Part shown: one piece after another, positions 34,785-45,500 of the stretch
Layout: each line of letters begins with the position of its first letter
How positions within the stretch are numbered: the stretch's first letter is position 1
DNA from: Planctomycetota bacterium
Lineage (GTDB): Bacteria; Planctomycetota; UBA8742; UBA2392
DNA: 50,697 nt
Reading direction: 5' to 3'
NCBI GenBank assembly: GCA_025993795.1
Contig: JAMQHL010000071.1
Coordinates: 1 to 50,697 of the forward strand
Notes under the pieces: model-generated
Told to the model about the DNA's origin: nothing
Database searches by the model: none
What the model saw: the letters and a program-made list of their open reading frames with translations, nothing else
Translations under genes and position numbers: made by a program

Positions 34785-35750
34785 TTACAGAAGCGCCGCG
34801 CCAATACTGAAGTAGATGCCGATCGTTGCAAGGTCAGCCAGCGCCAGCGTCAGCGGCCCCGCTGCCACCCGGGGGTCAAGCTTCAGCGCGTGCAGCAGCG
34901 TCGGGACCCCCAGACCCAGGAGCGCGGCGCATGTGATCGCGGCCAGAATGCTGCCGCCGATCGTAACCGCAGCCACTGCGTCGCCATGCCAGACATGCAC
35001 AATGCCGCCAACAACGCCGCCGCAGACAGTGCCCAGAAGCAACGCAGTGACAAGTTCGCGGGCAGCCCTTTTTGCGAACCAGCCAAGTGTCGGCTTGTTG
35101 GTGCGCAGCAACTGAACTGCCAGCGTCATCGACTGCGCGGCCACGGATTCCCCCAGGCCCAACACCAGCGTAAGGAAAAAAGCCAGCACGATGCTCTGCT
35201 GCAGCGTCGCGCCAAAGAACGAAGAAAGCAACGCGCATGCGGTTCCGCCTGCGATGGTCGCGGTCAGCCACGGAAAGCGCAGTCGGAATGCCCGCAGCGG
35301 TGACGCGTCGCGGGCCTCCGACACCCGCAGACCGATGGACTCGAACATGGTGTCGAAAGTGTGTCGCTCGGCGATGTCGAAGACCTGTTCGGTGAATGCG
35401 TTGACGCCAATGACGCCGACGACGCGGCGATCTTCGTCGACCACCGGCAACGCCAGGAAGCGGTGCATCACGAACAACTCCGACGCGTCGTTCAGCGTCA
35501 TCGTATGCGGCACCGAGACCACACGCTTGACCATCTTCTCTTCAAGGCGCATACCCAGCGGCGCCACCAGCAAAGCACGCGTCGGTAGTACGCCCACAAG
35601 GCGGCCCGCATCGTCAGTCACATAGAAGTAAAGGATCGGCCCGGGTACCTGCCGGTCGCGGATCTCACGCAACGCGTGCTCAAATGTCCAATCATGTCGC
35701 AGCACCAGAAAGTCACGGGTAGCGCGCGTCATCACGGTGTCGTCAGGCAT
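34785..35750 (-). CDS. MgtE-family magnesium transporter lacking the N domain
   Basis: 321 residues against about 450 for MgtE. A CBS pair (about residues 10-135, with VLRHDWTFEHAL and VVSVPHTMTLND) leads into five membrane segments (from about 155). AAQSMTLAVQLLR and PLTLALADLATIGIYF correspond to the MgtE pore motifs, with the Asp of the selectivity site retained in LADLAT. The Mg-sensing helical N domain is absent, so gating may differ. Alternative: a non-transporting homologue. Confidence 0.85.
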   Translation of the reverse strand: MPDDTVMTRATRDFLVLRHDWTFEHALREIRDRQVPGPILYFYVTDDAGRLVGVLPTRALLVAPLGMRLEEKMVKRVVSVPHTMTLNDASELFVMHRFLALPVVDEDRRVVGVIGVNAFTEQVFDIAERHTFDTMFESIGLRVSEARDASPLRAFRLRFPWLTATIAGGTACALLSSFFGATLQQSIVLAFFLTLVLGLGESVAAQSMTLAVQLLRTNKPTLGWFAKRAARELVTALLLGTVCGGVVGGIVHVWHGDAVAAVTIGGSILAAITCAALLGLGVPTLLHALKLDPRVAAGPLTLALADLATIGIYFSIGAALL

Positions 35751-36076
35751 GCAGTCCCCGCACAGGCGCGTGGAATTGTAACGGCGCTTTCTGCAAGCGC
35801 ATTCGAATCAGCGCCCATTGCCGTGAATTCCTTGCGGCAGTCCCATACCGTGCCGGTGCACGAACTGACAGCCGGGACAGGCCGAGGGGTTCAGAACTGC
35901 TTCTAAGCACTTATGCGTCCGCTGCTAACGAATGCGGGAATGGCGCGGCGGCCTCAACCGTACTGTTGCTGACTCCGGGCACCCGCTCTGCCCGGTAACG
36001 AAGGGCTTTCAGCCTGACCATGCCTTCCTACAATCTGCCTTCCGTCGCAGCCTTACGGGCCTGAAAAGGAGAAGTC
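35751..36076. other. Divergent intergenic region before the secreted protein gene
   Basis: 326 bases between the mgtE-like gene and the gene at 36077. A TACAAT (36029-36034) with CTTTCA 17 bases upstream is a weak promoter candidate for the plus-strand gene. No small gene, riboswitch (including the ykoK/M-box type) or repeat could be supported. Confidence 0.35.
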
Positions 36077-38302
36077 ATGGGACGCTTGGTCGTGCTCAGT
36101 GTCGCGGTATTGGTCATCTGGTCCGTCGGCAACACCCAGTCGCCGCAGGTTGTCATGGCGCAGGAGTCGGCGCTGCTGGCGGAGAAGCTTGAAGTCGGCA
36201 CGCTGCGTCGCACGCGCGAAACCACAGAGTTCCAGTCCACGGTGATCTATAGCCCGGGCAAAGACTGGGCAACGGAAAACCGCTTCGGGTTCACCATTCA
36301 CCGCGACGTCGAAGAGTGGATCACCGGCATGGAAGGCAGCCGCGTAACCCAACTCTGGCGCAGCTACGCCGCAATCGCGCGCAAGGACATGCAGGTGCTG
36401 GACCTGGGCAAAGGCCCTGAGGAAATGATCACGGACGGCCAGGATTGGAAGGCCGGTACCACGTTCGTGCTTGCCGTGTCGGCCGATGGCTCGCGCACCC
36501 TGTCGGTCAAGCCGAGCGCATTGATTGATGCTGACAACCAGGCGGCCGCCTGCGGAGAACGGCAACCCGTGATCGCGCATGGCAAGTCGGTTGGCGTTGG
36601 CGACAGTTTCAAGTTGCTGCCGGCGCAGATCGGCATTCTTGGGGGATACAGCGCCAGCGATGAAATCAGGTCCCACGACATCACTGCAACGGTGTCGGGC
36701 ATGAACATGGCCGGCGACGAGGGACTGATGGTCAAGTTGAAGCTGGCTATCCAGTTCACACATTTCACCGAGCAGATCAACGAGTTCGACGATGCCTCTT
36801 CGACCCGCTACACCACCGAGTCCACACTGAGCGGCGAGGCCGTATTCAACGCAACCGAAGGCCGCATGGTCAGCCTGGGCTGGAGCGGTACCCTCAAGGC
36901 CAGGGGAAAGCTGTCCGGCTCAGAGATTGAGGCGAACGCCACACTCAATGAGAGTTTTACCTACAGCTACGGCAAAGTGCTGGACAGCAAGCCCGACAAC
37001 GGCAGCGCCGGACCCGAAAAAGGCGAGACCGGCAAGGTGCAGGGCGAAAAGTTCCGGGCTCTGGAAGAACACGAAATCGTGATCGGCCGCAATAACGGCA
37101 AGGTCACGAGACTGCAGGCCTTTGACACGAAGTCGAAGAAGATCGTCAAGAACCTGCTCACGCTCTGGGAGGGCACCAACGTCTCGCAGATCGCCGTTTC
37201 GCCAGACCGCAAACGCGTGGCGTTCTCGAGCAACCTGAACAGCGGCATCAGTGTGTTCGAACGCGACGTGTTTGTGCTTGAGCTTGAGACCGGAGTGGTC
37301 AACCAGACCAGCCCGAGCTGGGCCGACAACAACGGAATCGCACAGCCGATCAAGACCGAGACCACCTGCACCCTCAAGGGTCGCATCGTGTGGCACGACG
37401 ACGACCCGGATGGCCCACGCGACCGCAATGACGGCTTCACAGGCACGATCCTTGTGGACCGCACCGTCTGCCGTGGCGTCATCAATGCAGACGGCACGTT
37501 CAGCCTTTCCGGCGTGCCGGTGGGCCATTCGCTGTATGTGGACATCCAGGGCAATCTGCCTTTGCTGTACCGCAGCGGCAGCACACGCGGGCGCAACGAC
37601 GTGGCGAAGCGCTGGGCGGGTGCCGGCACAGTGATCATGCCCACCGAGGGCGGTGTGTATGACGCCGGCGACATCCGAATCAGTGGCTACCGCGTCCGGC
37701 GTGCGTTGGGGCGGCCGACCTGGCGCGGCAGCGAGGTGTGGTATGTGTACGACGGCTGGAACGGCGTGTTGTCAGCGGGATACCCCGAATACACGTTTAC
37801 CGAGCACAAGTTCGGCGATGCGCTGGACATGCTGAACGGTGGATTTGCGGGCAGCCCCAATGGAAAGATGTTTGCGTTTACGGCCAACAGCCGGCACGTG
37901 AGTGTCTGGGCGCCGGACGGCAAGTTGATCAAGACCATCGTGAACGCCGCGTTTGATCCCGCGTACAACAGCGAAGGCGCGTGGACCAGCGACAACGCGC
38001 ACTACTGTTACTCATGCGGCACCAACGCCACGCTGGGGGAGTCTGTGTATGGGGCGCCGGGCATCGGCGTGGCGACCATGGAATCCGGCCAAGCCGGCGG
38101 GCGGCGCTGGATGCAGCTTGCAGGGCAAAGCTGCCAGTCAATGGCGCTGGATGCGCAGGCCTACGTCGCTTACTGCGTGATATTCCGCCTCGACGGCAAC
38201 GTCACCCACGGCGAGCTGTGGGCCTGGGACAGCCGCACCGACACCATGCAGCGATTGACCAGCCTGGGCGACGTAGTTGCGGTGGGCAGTTACGGTCGAT
38301 AG
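36077..38302 (+). CDS. Large secreted protein of unknown function with a propeller-like C-terminus
   Basis: 741 residues. Residues 1-30 are a signal peptide ending near VVMAQ-ES. The N-terminal half (to about 310) is beta-rich and unassigned. Later segments (IAVSPDRKRVAFSSNLN, MFAFTANSRHVSVWAPDGK, GAWTSDNAHYCYS, HGELWAWDSRTD) resemble TolB/WD40-type blades. A short carboxypeptidase-regulatory-like insert (CTLKGRIVWHDDDPDG, INADGTFSLSGVPVG) lies near 430-490. AAAAGGAG precedes the ATG by 6 bases. Several Cys suggest disulfides. Probably periplasmic or extracellular; no catalytic motif recognised. Confidence 0.8.
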   Translation: MGRLVVLSVAVLVIWSVGNTQSPQVVMAQESALLAEKLEVGTLRRTRETTEFQSTVIYSPGKDWATENRFGFTIHRDVEEWITGMEGSRVTQLWRSYAAIARKDMQVLDLGKGPEEMITDGQDWKAGTTFVLAVSADGSRTLSVKPSALIDADNQAAACGERQPVIAHGKSVGVGDSFKLLPAQIGILGGYSASDEIRSHDITATVSGMNMAGDEGLMVKLKLAIQFTHFTEQINEFDDASSTRYTTESTLSGEAVFNATEGRMVSLGWSGTLKARGKLSGSEIEANATLNESFTYSYGKVLDSKPDNGSAGPEKGETGKVQGEKFRALEEHEIVIGRNNGKVTRLQAFDTKSKKIVKNLLTLWEGTNVSQIAVSPDRKRVAFSSNLNSGISVFERDVFVLELETGVVNQTSPSWADNNGIAQPIKTETTCTLKGRIVWHDDDPDGPRDRNDGFTGTILVDRTVCRGVINADGTFSLSGVPVGHSLYVDIQGNLPLLYRSGSTRGRNDVAKRWAGAGTVIMPTEGGVYDAGDIRISGYRVRRALGRPTWRGSEVWYVYDGWNGVLSAGYPEYTFTEHKFGDALDMLNGGFAGSPNGKMFAFTANSRHVSVWAPDGKLIKTIVNAAFDPAYNSEGAWTSDNAHYCYSCGTNATLGESVYGAPGIGVATMESGQAGGRRWMQLAGQSCQSMALDAQAYVAYCVIFRLDGNVTHGELWAWDSRTDTMQRLTSLGDVVAVGSYGR

Positions 38303-38326
38303 GGAGTTTGCGGCAATTGCGACGGC

Positions 38327-38360
38327 GCGGCGCGGACCACCCAGTCCGCGCCGCCTTCTT
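38327..38360 (+). terminator. Intrinsic terminator after the secreted protein gene
   Basis: A perfect 11-bp G+C-rich stem (GCGGCGCGGAC / GTCCGCGCCGC) with a 6-base loop, followed by CTTCTTG. It begins 25 bases after the stop codon. Confidence 0.75.
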
Positions 38361-38395
38361 GTGCGGCAACGCCGATGCAGGATGCGCCCCTGCGT

Positions 38396-38725
38396 GGCCA
38401 AAGCTATCTACACAACTCCGGACGGGGGCAATACCGCGCTTCAGCACGGGACTCCCTATCCGTTCCGGCCTGCAAGGCCGATTCTCACAGCCCAAGGCGA
38501 AGCCTTGGGGATGCGTGTCATCATCAGACCCGGCCCTGAAAGGGCCGCTCGCCTGACACAATCAGCCGGTGAACGACCCTTTCAGGGTCGCAGCCCCGAA
38601 CCCGAACGGAAACCCGGGGCGGCACCCCGGGCTTCCAGAAACGGCCCTATAGGCCGGGCAACATGGTCGTCGCCGATTCGTCAGTGTCGCAGACGTGATT
38701 CCAACTTGTGTAGATAGCATTGGCC
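38396..38725. mobile_element. 330-bp inverted-repeat-bounded element made of six hairpins (MITE-like or structured RNA)
   Basis: The ends are 20-bp inverted repeats with one mismatch; the 13-base core GCTATCTACACAA is perfect. Inside, in order, are six short palindromes: CGGCC-n5-GGCCG (38466), CCCAAGGC-n3-GCCTTGGG (38491), CGGCCCT-GAA-AGGGCCG (38531), CGACCCT-TTC-AGGGTCG (38574), CCCGGGG-n5-CCCCGGG (38613) and CGGCC-n5-GGCCG (38642). No ORF of note. The third and fourth hairpins have mirror-image loops (GAA and TTC). It sits between two convergent genes, a safe landing site. No transposase inside, so a non-autonomous element is inferred. Confidence 0.65.
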
Positions 38726-38828
38726 CTGCGGGCAGGATGCCCACACCACTTACTGCGCGCAGGCGAGTCGACTGCGCTACGAACCCCGCGGAACCTCTGC
38801 CGGGGCGGCTTTCAAACTCCTCCGGTGT

Positions 38829-40400
38829 TCAGAAGGGAAGCACCACGTTTGACTTGGCGCGGATTTCGTACTTGAGCGTCAACGTCAGGTTCTCACGCGG
38901 CTTCAACTCAATACTGCGCTTTACGTAGCCGTCGGCCTGGTCGTGCTCCCAGCCTTTGATCTCACCCGGCTTGACCTCAAGGCCCTCGATTTCGCTGACG
39001 GGGAGGCGCTCGGTGATTGCCAGCGGGCGTGTTTCATCAGACAGGTTGCTGATGCGCAGCGAGACCTCGCGCGTGATGGTCTGTGAGCCCGTAAGTTTCG
39101 CGGTCTCGCGTTGTTCGCTGACGCTGCGTTTGCAGCGCATGCCGTCTTCAGGGCCGAACCCGGTATCAAAGCGCTCACCTACGCCGACAAACCCGGCGCG
39201 CGAGCGCCCGATCAATGAAGCACCGCGCGCCAGCGCCAGCGGACCAGCCAGCAGGGGCGCGTCGCCCTGCCAGTTTGCGGTTGCCTTGAGAAACGCCGTT
39301 TGCGCACGCTCGGGGTATAGTGCGCGCTCAATGCTGCACTTGAGTGCCCGCTTGCTGATCTCGACGCGGACCGGTTTGCCGTCGCCCGTCAGCTTGAAAC
39401 GACCCCTGGGCGCGAACTCGACGGGCTTGCCGCCGTCGTCTACGCCAGGCATTTCCGGTTCTTCGCGCTGGCCGGCCTTGGCGATGGCCTGTTCGCGGAC
39501 CTCGACGCGAATCTCTTTCCGTTCCTCGGCGGTCTTCTTGCGCAGGCTCAGCACGTCGTCGTCAATGTTCGGCGCGTCGGCGATGGCAGCCGGTCTGGCG
39601 GTCGAGAAGCGAACCTCGACGTCGCTCCAGTCTTCGCCGGTGCGATGCCACACGACACCGAAGCTGGTCCACTCGATTGCCGGCTCTTTGCCCGCAACCA
39701 GCCGCGCCGCGTGCTCGGGGCGCCACAATGCGCAGGGTGTGCGGTAGGTCAGTTCGATCTCGCAATCGGCGCCGGCGTGTGAAGCCAACTGGACCTCGAC
39801 GAGGCATTCATTGTGCTGCTGCGTGGTTTCGCCCAGGGCAGCCCGTTGCTGAAGCTGTGCCAGTTCAAGCTGGACATCCTCGATGCGTTCGCGAATGGTC
39901 TGCACATTCCCGAGGGCGTCGTCGATACGCGCCAGCAGGGCCTGCCAGGCACTCTTCCAGTGCTCAATGCTCTCGGTGCCTTCCAGGCGCTGCTGCACAG
40001 CCAGCGTCAGCGCCCAGCGCCGCAGCAATGCTTCAGCGATGCCGGCGCGAGTGCTGTGGCGTGACTGCAACAGTTGCTGCCGTTGGATCTCGCGGTGCAA
40101 CCCGGTGATCTTGTTTGCCAGTACGGCCACTTCGTCGGCGGGCAGGGCCGGCGTTTCGCGTGTGCGCCGGGTGACCCGCGCGGCAAGCACCGTGGCGCCG
40201 CCCGACAGCACGCGCACCTGCACGCTGCGGTCATGCACGAACAGACCGGCGCCCGACACGCGCACCCACTGCGTGCCCTCGCGCAGGCTGACGGTCGCGG
40301 TGCGCACAACCTCAGCGCGGTCTTCAAAGAACCGCACGAGCTGCGCCTTGCTGGGGGTTGACGCGGGTTCAGGCACGACGGTTGCCCCCCTCGACTTCAT
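38829..40400 (-). CDS. DUF4139 (MuiA-like) protein, second of a tandem pair
   Basis: 523 residues from ATG 40400 (TTG at 40412 possible). The DUF4140-type N-terminus (AQLVRFFEDRAEVVRTATVSL), a coiled-coil middle (about 85-195), then DUF4139: ECEIELTYRT-type strand pattern, LWRPEHAARL, WHRTGEDWSDVEVRFSTARP, and a C-terminal beta region (SLRISNLSDETRPLAITERL) match the mucoidy-inhibitor-A family of unknown biochemistry. No signal peptide. It overlaps the end of its paralogue by 32 bases, so translation is coupled. Confidence 0.82.
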   Translation of the reverse strand: MKSRGATVVPEPASTPSKAQLVRFFEDRAEVVRTATVSLREGTQWVRVSGAGLFVHDRSVQVRVLSGGATVLAARVTRRTRETPALPADEVAVLANKITGLHREIQRQQLLQSRHSTRAGIAEALLRRWALTLAVQQRLEGTESIEHWKSAWQALLARIDDALGNVQTIRERIEDVQLELAQLQQRAALGETTQQHNECLVEVQLASHAGADCEIELTYRTPCALWRPEHAARLVAGKEPAIEWTSFGVVWHRTGEDWSDVEVRFSTARPAAIADAPNIDDDVLSLRKKTAEERKEIRVEVREQAIAKAGQREEPEMPGVDDGGKPVEFAPRGRFKLTGDGKPVRVEISKRALKCSIERALYPERAQTAFLKATANWQGDAPLLAGPLALARGASLIGRSRAGFVGVGERFDTGFGPEDGMRCKRSVSEQRETAKLTGSQTITREVSLRISNLSDETRPLAITERLPVSEIEGLEVKPGEIKGWEHDQADGYVKRSIELKPRENLTLTLKYEIRAKSNVVLPF

Positions 40401-42525
40401 AATCTTTGTCAAACGCCAGCGTATACTGCAGCTTCACTTCCTGCTTTCCGCCGGCGGGTACCTTGAGCAACCAGCGATAGCCGCCCCTAACCGGGTGGTC
40501 GCGCTCGTTCTGCTTGTACAGCTCGGCCCTGGGCGTGCTGCTGTTGACCTCAATGTGGATGTCCTTACCGGCAGGGATGGGCACGCGCTCAATCAGTTCA
40601 AGCTCGATTTCGGCGGGCAGGGATGACGCGACTTCCAGCGTCACCACGTGCGTGACCGAGGCCTTGCCGCCGAGCAGCCCCTTGGTTTCTTCACTGGCCC
40701 GCATGTTGCGCGCCACGGTCACGCGCTGTTCTTCGCCCAGGCCGAAGCGCACCATGCCGCCGCGGTCGACCGACCCGACCTGCGCGGTGATCAGCAACGC
40801 GCCGTCCACGAATACGTCCACCGGGCCCGGCAGCAGCGGGGCCTCAAGCGGGTTCTCGAGCTCGACTTCGCGAAACACGCGCTCGTCGGCCAGCGGCACA
40901 CAGCGCATGCGCATGTGCGACTTCGCGGGCTTGCTGAGCAGGCGAATGCGGTGGGCGATGCCGTCGGCGGGTATCTCGACGAGGTTCTCGGCTTCGAACT
41001 GGTGGTCAAACATTCCGCGTGAGTAGCGCGGGTCCGAACTGCCGCCCGGGCCGGCCAGGCTCTCCACGTGATTGAGCGCCTGGTGCAGGCCGGGTGCTGA
41101 TGGCACGCCGCCGCGCGCAAGACGGCCGCGACCATGCACTTCGCCCGGCGTCACCTCAAGCGTATCGAAGTCAAGCCAGGACTCTGCGTCAGCGCCTTCT
41201 GCGGAGTCGTCGGAATCCTCTTCGACTCCGTTCGCACCTTCGAAATCGCCGTCATCATGAGCTGCGCCGGCGGCTTCATCTGCAGACTCCATGTCCATGC
41301 TGCGCCTGCGCGCCCCCGAGCGCTCGACGCTTGCGTCCTTGAGCATCTCGCGGTTGGCGTCGCCGCGCCCCTTTTTTGCGGACTTTGCCGGCGCTGGTGG
41401 CCGCAGCATCGACTTGGCTTCCATGCGGCTGTCTGCACCACCGCCAAAGGCCGCGCCTGAGGCGGGCGCCGACATACTGGGGGCCTGTTGCCGTGCTTCT
41501 TCAGGCAGCGCGGACATCGAGCCGACCACGAGTTCTTCCTCATAGTCGCGGGGCGACGGCTCGGCCATGACCGAGTAGTCGCTGGGTGACGGCTCGGCCA
41601 TGGCCGGCATCGGGATCTGTGGGGGCGTGACAAAGCTGTCGTACCCGGCAAACAGTGCATCCAGACCCTCAGGCGGCGCACGAAAGCCCGTGCGGCGCGG
41701 CGGCTGTTTGCGGCCCAAACGCAGGCTGGCCAGCTCAGGCAGCGTCACGTCGGTCAGCATATCGGCGGTGCACAACGCAATGCGCGCGCCCGCCCAGTTC
41801 TCGCCGCTGACCTGCGCGACGAATGCCTCCAGCGCGAACTGGGCGTGCTTGCCGCCGCCCTCAAGTCGCGCCGAGTATGCGGGCCACCAGCGCGCGGGGC
41901 GCACCGTGTACGACACCTCGAGCTTGCGCAACTGCGCGCTGCCGGGCGCCAGAGTGACCTGGGCCGAACGTGAGTATTGGGTGCCGGCGGTTGCGCGCGC
42001 CGGGTTGCGGGCTGCCTTAAGTTCATTGCCTGCGGCGCGGACTCTCTCGGCCAGCGCATCCAGCTCCGCATCCAGGGCAGTCAGAATCTCATGTTGCAGG
42101 GCGCTGATCACAAGTACGTCGCCCACGCGCTTTTCGATGCCTGAATCAGGCTCTTTTGGCACTTTCAAGTCCGCGTCGATCGACATGGCCGCCACAGCAT
42201 CGCGCCGGCGTTGCTTGCGCTGGGACAGCTCATTCAGCCGGCTGACTTCACGTAGCAGCTTCCGCACCAGTGCTTCATCAGGTGTCGGCGGCGGCGGCGT
42301 CATGGGCGCGATCAGCGGCGCCCGCAGGCTGGTGACAATGCGTTCGCCATCGACGGATGTGCGAAAGCTCGCCGGTTCGGCAAGCGATGTAATGCCGCGA
42401 ACTTCAAGGATGACGCCCTCAGGCGGTACCGAAACCGGCAGCTCAACTTCGCGCGTAACGACAGCCCCCCGCGCGTAAACCACTACGCGCGAAATGCAGC
42501 TTTCACAGGCAAGGGTGTCGGGCAT
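40369..42525 (-). CDS. DUF4139 (MuiA-like) protein with a long acidic insert, first of a tandem pair
   Basis: 718 residues. Same family as the next gene: N-terminal SRVVVYARGAVVTREVELPV, a helical middle, YTVRPARWWPAYSARLEG, ENWAGARIALCTAD, and a C-terminal VEVNSSTPRAELYK-like strand region. It is about 200 residues longer than its partner because of a low-complexity insert (about 300-480) with a duplicated MAEPSPxDY motif, Pro/Met/Ala-rich and then strongly acidic stretches (DDGDFEGANGVEEDSDDSAE). The insert is probably disordered. Two paralogues in one operon suggest a heteromeric assembly. Confidence 0.82.
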   Translation of the reverse strand: MPDTLACESCISRVVVYARGAVVTREVELPVSVPPEGVILEVRGITSLAEPASFRTSVDGERIVTSLRAPLIAPMTPPPPTPDEALVRKLLREVSRLNELSQRKQRRRDAVAAMSIDADLKVPKEPDSGIEKRVGDVLVISALQHEILTALDAELDALAERVRAAGNELKAARNPARATAGTQYSRSAQVTLAPGSAQLRKLEVSYTVRPARWWPAYSARLEGGGKHAQFALEAFVAQVSGENWAGARIALCTADMLTDVTLPELASLRLGRKQPPRRTGFRAPPEGLDALFAGYDSFVTPPQIPMPAMAEPSPSDYSVMAEPSPRDYEEELVVGSMSALPEEARQQAPSMSAPASGAAFGGGADSRMEAKSMLRPPAPAKSAKKGRGDANREMLKDASVERSGARRRSMDMESADEAAGAAHDDGDFEGANGVEEDSDDSAEGADAESWLDFDTLEVTPGEVHGRGRLARGGVPSAPGLHQALNHVESLAGPGGSSDPRYSRGMFDHQFEAENLVEIPADGIAHRIRLLSKPAKSHMRMRCVPLADERVFREVELENPLEAPLLPGPVDVFVDGALLITAQVGSVDRGGMVRFGLGEEQRVTVARNMRASEETKGLLGGKASVTHVVTLEVASSLPAEIELELIERVPIPAGKDIHIEVNSSTPRAELYKQNERDHPVRGGYRWLLKVPAGGKQEVKLQYTLAFDKDYEVEGGNRRA

Positions 42526-42593
42526 GGGCAGGCAATATAGGAAAGGCCACAGGCCGTGGGAACAAGCGGACCCTCTTGGCCGCAGGTACCGCG

Positions 42594-45500
42594 TTACTCC
42601 GGATCAACAGCCGGGCTGAGCTGGTACTTCAGCGCCAGCTTTGCGCCGGGCTTGAATTCGATGGTAAGGGCCGCGGGTTTGAACCCGGGCACACTCACGA
42701 CGATCTTCTTCACTTCGGGCATCAACCCCGGCACCTCAAGCTCAAGGGCTGACTTCTGGCGCGGCTTGCCGTGCCAGAAGGGAACGCGAACCGGCTTGCC
42801 GGCACTGTCCAGCCATTCGACCGTGGCCTGCGCCACCGCCGTTACATTCAGGCCTTGGCCGGAAAGTTCAATCGTAGCGGTTGCTGCTGCGGACAACTCC
42901 AGCGTGACCTCGGCGCGTTCGCCCGCCTTGATGCTGACCGGCACATAACGGCTGGCATAGCCGGGGCCGGTGAACTCCAGGGTATAGTCGCCGGGCGCAA
43001 TGCCCTCGATGATGAGCCGCGCACCCTCGCTGGGGAAAACGCTATCCCCCGGCAGCATGAGTTGGCCTTGCCCGTCACGCAGGCGCGCAAGAAAGTTGTT
43101 GGTGCCCGGGTTGCCAACGAGCTTCCCGACGATCACGACAAGTGACCCGGCGGGCGCGGGGCGCAGCACGATGCCGCTGATGTCGATGGCTTCGACTTCG
43201 ATGTCCATATGAACAGCGCCTGATGCGTTCGCGGCACCCAGTCGCCAGCGCCCTGCAGTGACCCCGCTGAACTCAAAGGCGCCGTCAGCATCACACTTCG
43301 TCTCGGCACGGAAGTGAGGGCTCTCGGCGTCGATCTGCTGCAGCATCACCACGCCTTGGGCGTTGCCGCCCTCTACGCGCCCCGATACGGAGCCACCCTT
43401 GAAGTCGTGGTTGATCTCGACGACGCTTTCCTTCGGCCCTACCTGTATGCCCAGCGAGGCCTCGATACCGCTTGTCTGGTAAGCCTTCAGCTCGTACGCG
43501 CCGTGCAGGACCGAAGCCAGTTCAAAGCGGCCGTCGTCGCCGACATCGGCCCAGTAGCGCGCCCCCGTGCGCTCAAGCACCACGCGCTGGAACACGGGCC
43601 GCGAATTGACCGTCAGGCGACCGTTGACGCTCGAACGCCCCTGCCCCGGCAACTCCAGCCTGAACAGCACGTCGCGCCCCTTGGGCACCTGTGCGCGGCG
43701 CGCGTCAGCTTCGGGCAACGAGGGCGCAAGGTCTTCATCGCCGGCCATGACCAGCCACACGCCCGGATGAAGGTCCGCAAAGACAGCCACGCCTGAACTG
43801 TCCGTGGTTGCGCTGCGCTGGGTCGAGTTCTTGACGATGCGAAGTTTCAGCCCGGCACGGGGCGTGCCGTCTTGCGCCGCCTCGACCAGCAGCCTCGAGA
43901 GCGCCGGGAACGTCAACTCTCCGAGGTCCAGCACGGACTGCGGCGGTACGTTCACGCTGCCGTCAATCAGCGAGACGCGGCTTTCAAAGTCAACAGCCAC
44001 AAGTACATACGCGCCCGGCGTAACGTCCTTGAATGCGAAAGCCCCCTCGGCGTTGCTGCGCACGGCGGGCATTGCGGTCTGACGTGGCCAATCAATGCCG
44101 GTGAGTGCGAGCGTTCCATCTTTCAGCTCAGGGTACGACGGATTCTCTGACGAGATCAACCCCACAAGCGCACTTGCCGCAGGCAGCCGTTCGTGCGTGA
44201 GCAGTTTGCCTTCAACGCTGCTGCCGGCGCCCAGCCGTACCGGAAGCTCGAGGTCACCGGCAATCTCAAGTTCTGCGCTGTGGCTTGCAAACCCGCCGGC
44301 GCTGACTCTCAACGACCAACTGCCCGCGCCCAAGCCCCCAAGCCTGGCGATGCCATCGGGGCCTGTGGTGGCGCGGCCGCGTTCGCGCATCCATTCATTG
44401 CCCAGTTCCGCGTGCGTGCCTCGATACAGCACACGCACAAGCGCACCGCCCAGCGGCGCGTCACGTTCCTGGGCGACTTTGACCGTCAGCGTGGCACCCG
44501 TGGCAACGCGCAGGTCGCCGACATCGCTGACCTGATTTGCCGCCACCTCAAACGCTTCCAGCAGCGCGCGTGCGAACTTTGCGTGGCAGGCGGCCAAACG
44601 GTATGTGCCGGTACCATGCCTCAGCTCGGTGATTGTGAAGCGCCCGTCTGCGTCGGTCTGAGCGGTGTCTTCGCCGCCAAACAGCGTGTCGGTCGGGCGC
44701 ACGAAAACGGATGCCCCTTTCAACGGGTTGCCCGCGGGGTCAAGTACGCGGCCGGTGACGCCGCCGGTGGCTTGCAGCACAAGGTCGCCGACATCGTGTT
44801 CAGGCGGTGTTGGCGTGTAGCGGTAATTCCAGGGCCAGGCCTGTGCGTAGCCTGGGGCGCGAGCGCCGATGATGCCAGGCGTTGCGGGCATGCTGTCGAT
44901 ACGAAAGCGCCCGTCTTGCCCGCTGTCAGCGCTGCTCCATGGCAGTGTGGTCGACGCACCGAAAAGGTAGACATTGACGCGGGCGTCTGGCACGCCGTTC
45001 CCATTGTCGTCAACGACACGCCCCAGGATTGCGCACTCCGGGTACATCGACACCATCAGCAGGCATGTGTGATTGTGAACGCTCAGAATGGTCGTGGCTG
45101 AGAGGCCCGGCGCATAACCCGACGCAACGGCGTGAACCTGAAGCACGCGTTGGCCATTGCTGTCTGTGCCTATGAATACGTCAAACTGGGCCTCTCCGGC
45201 GCCGTCGGTGGTGCCGGATTTCAGCTCGACCAGCGTCGGCGGCTCAAACCAGTCCTCTTCAAACTGGTGCCGGCGTGGCAAGCCGTGCAGCGCCACTGCG
45301 GCGCCGGCTACCGGGCTGCCACCGGGGGTCATCACGCGCACCTTGACCTGCACCTCGATCTTGGGCCCGGGCAGCGGTTCAAGCACCACCTCGGGCGGGT
45401 CTTCGGGCAAGTCGGTGGGCGGATCTTTCGGCGGCGGGTCCTGCTGTGTGTCGGACGGACGATCGGGCTGATGGCCCTTGTGTTCCGGCCTGTTGGTGTG

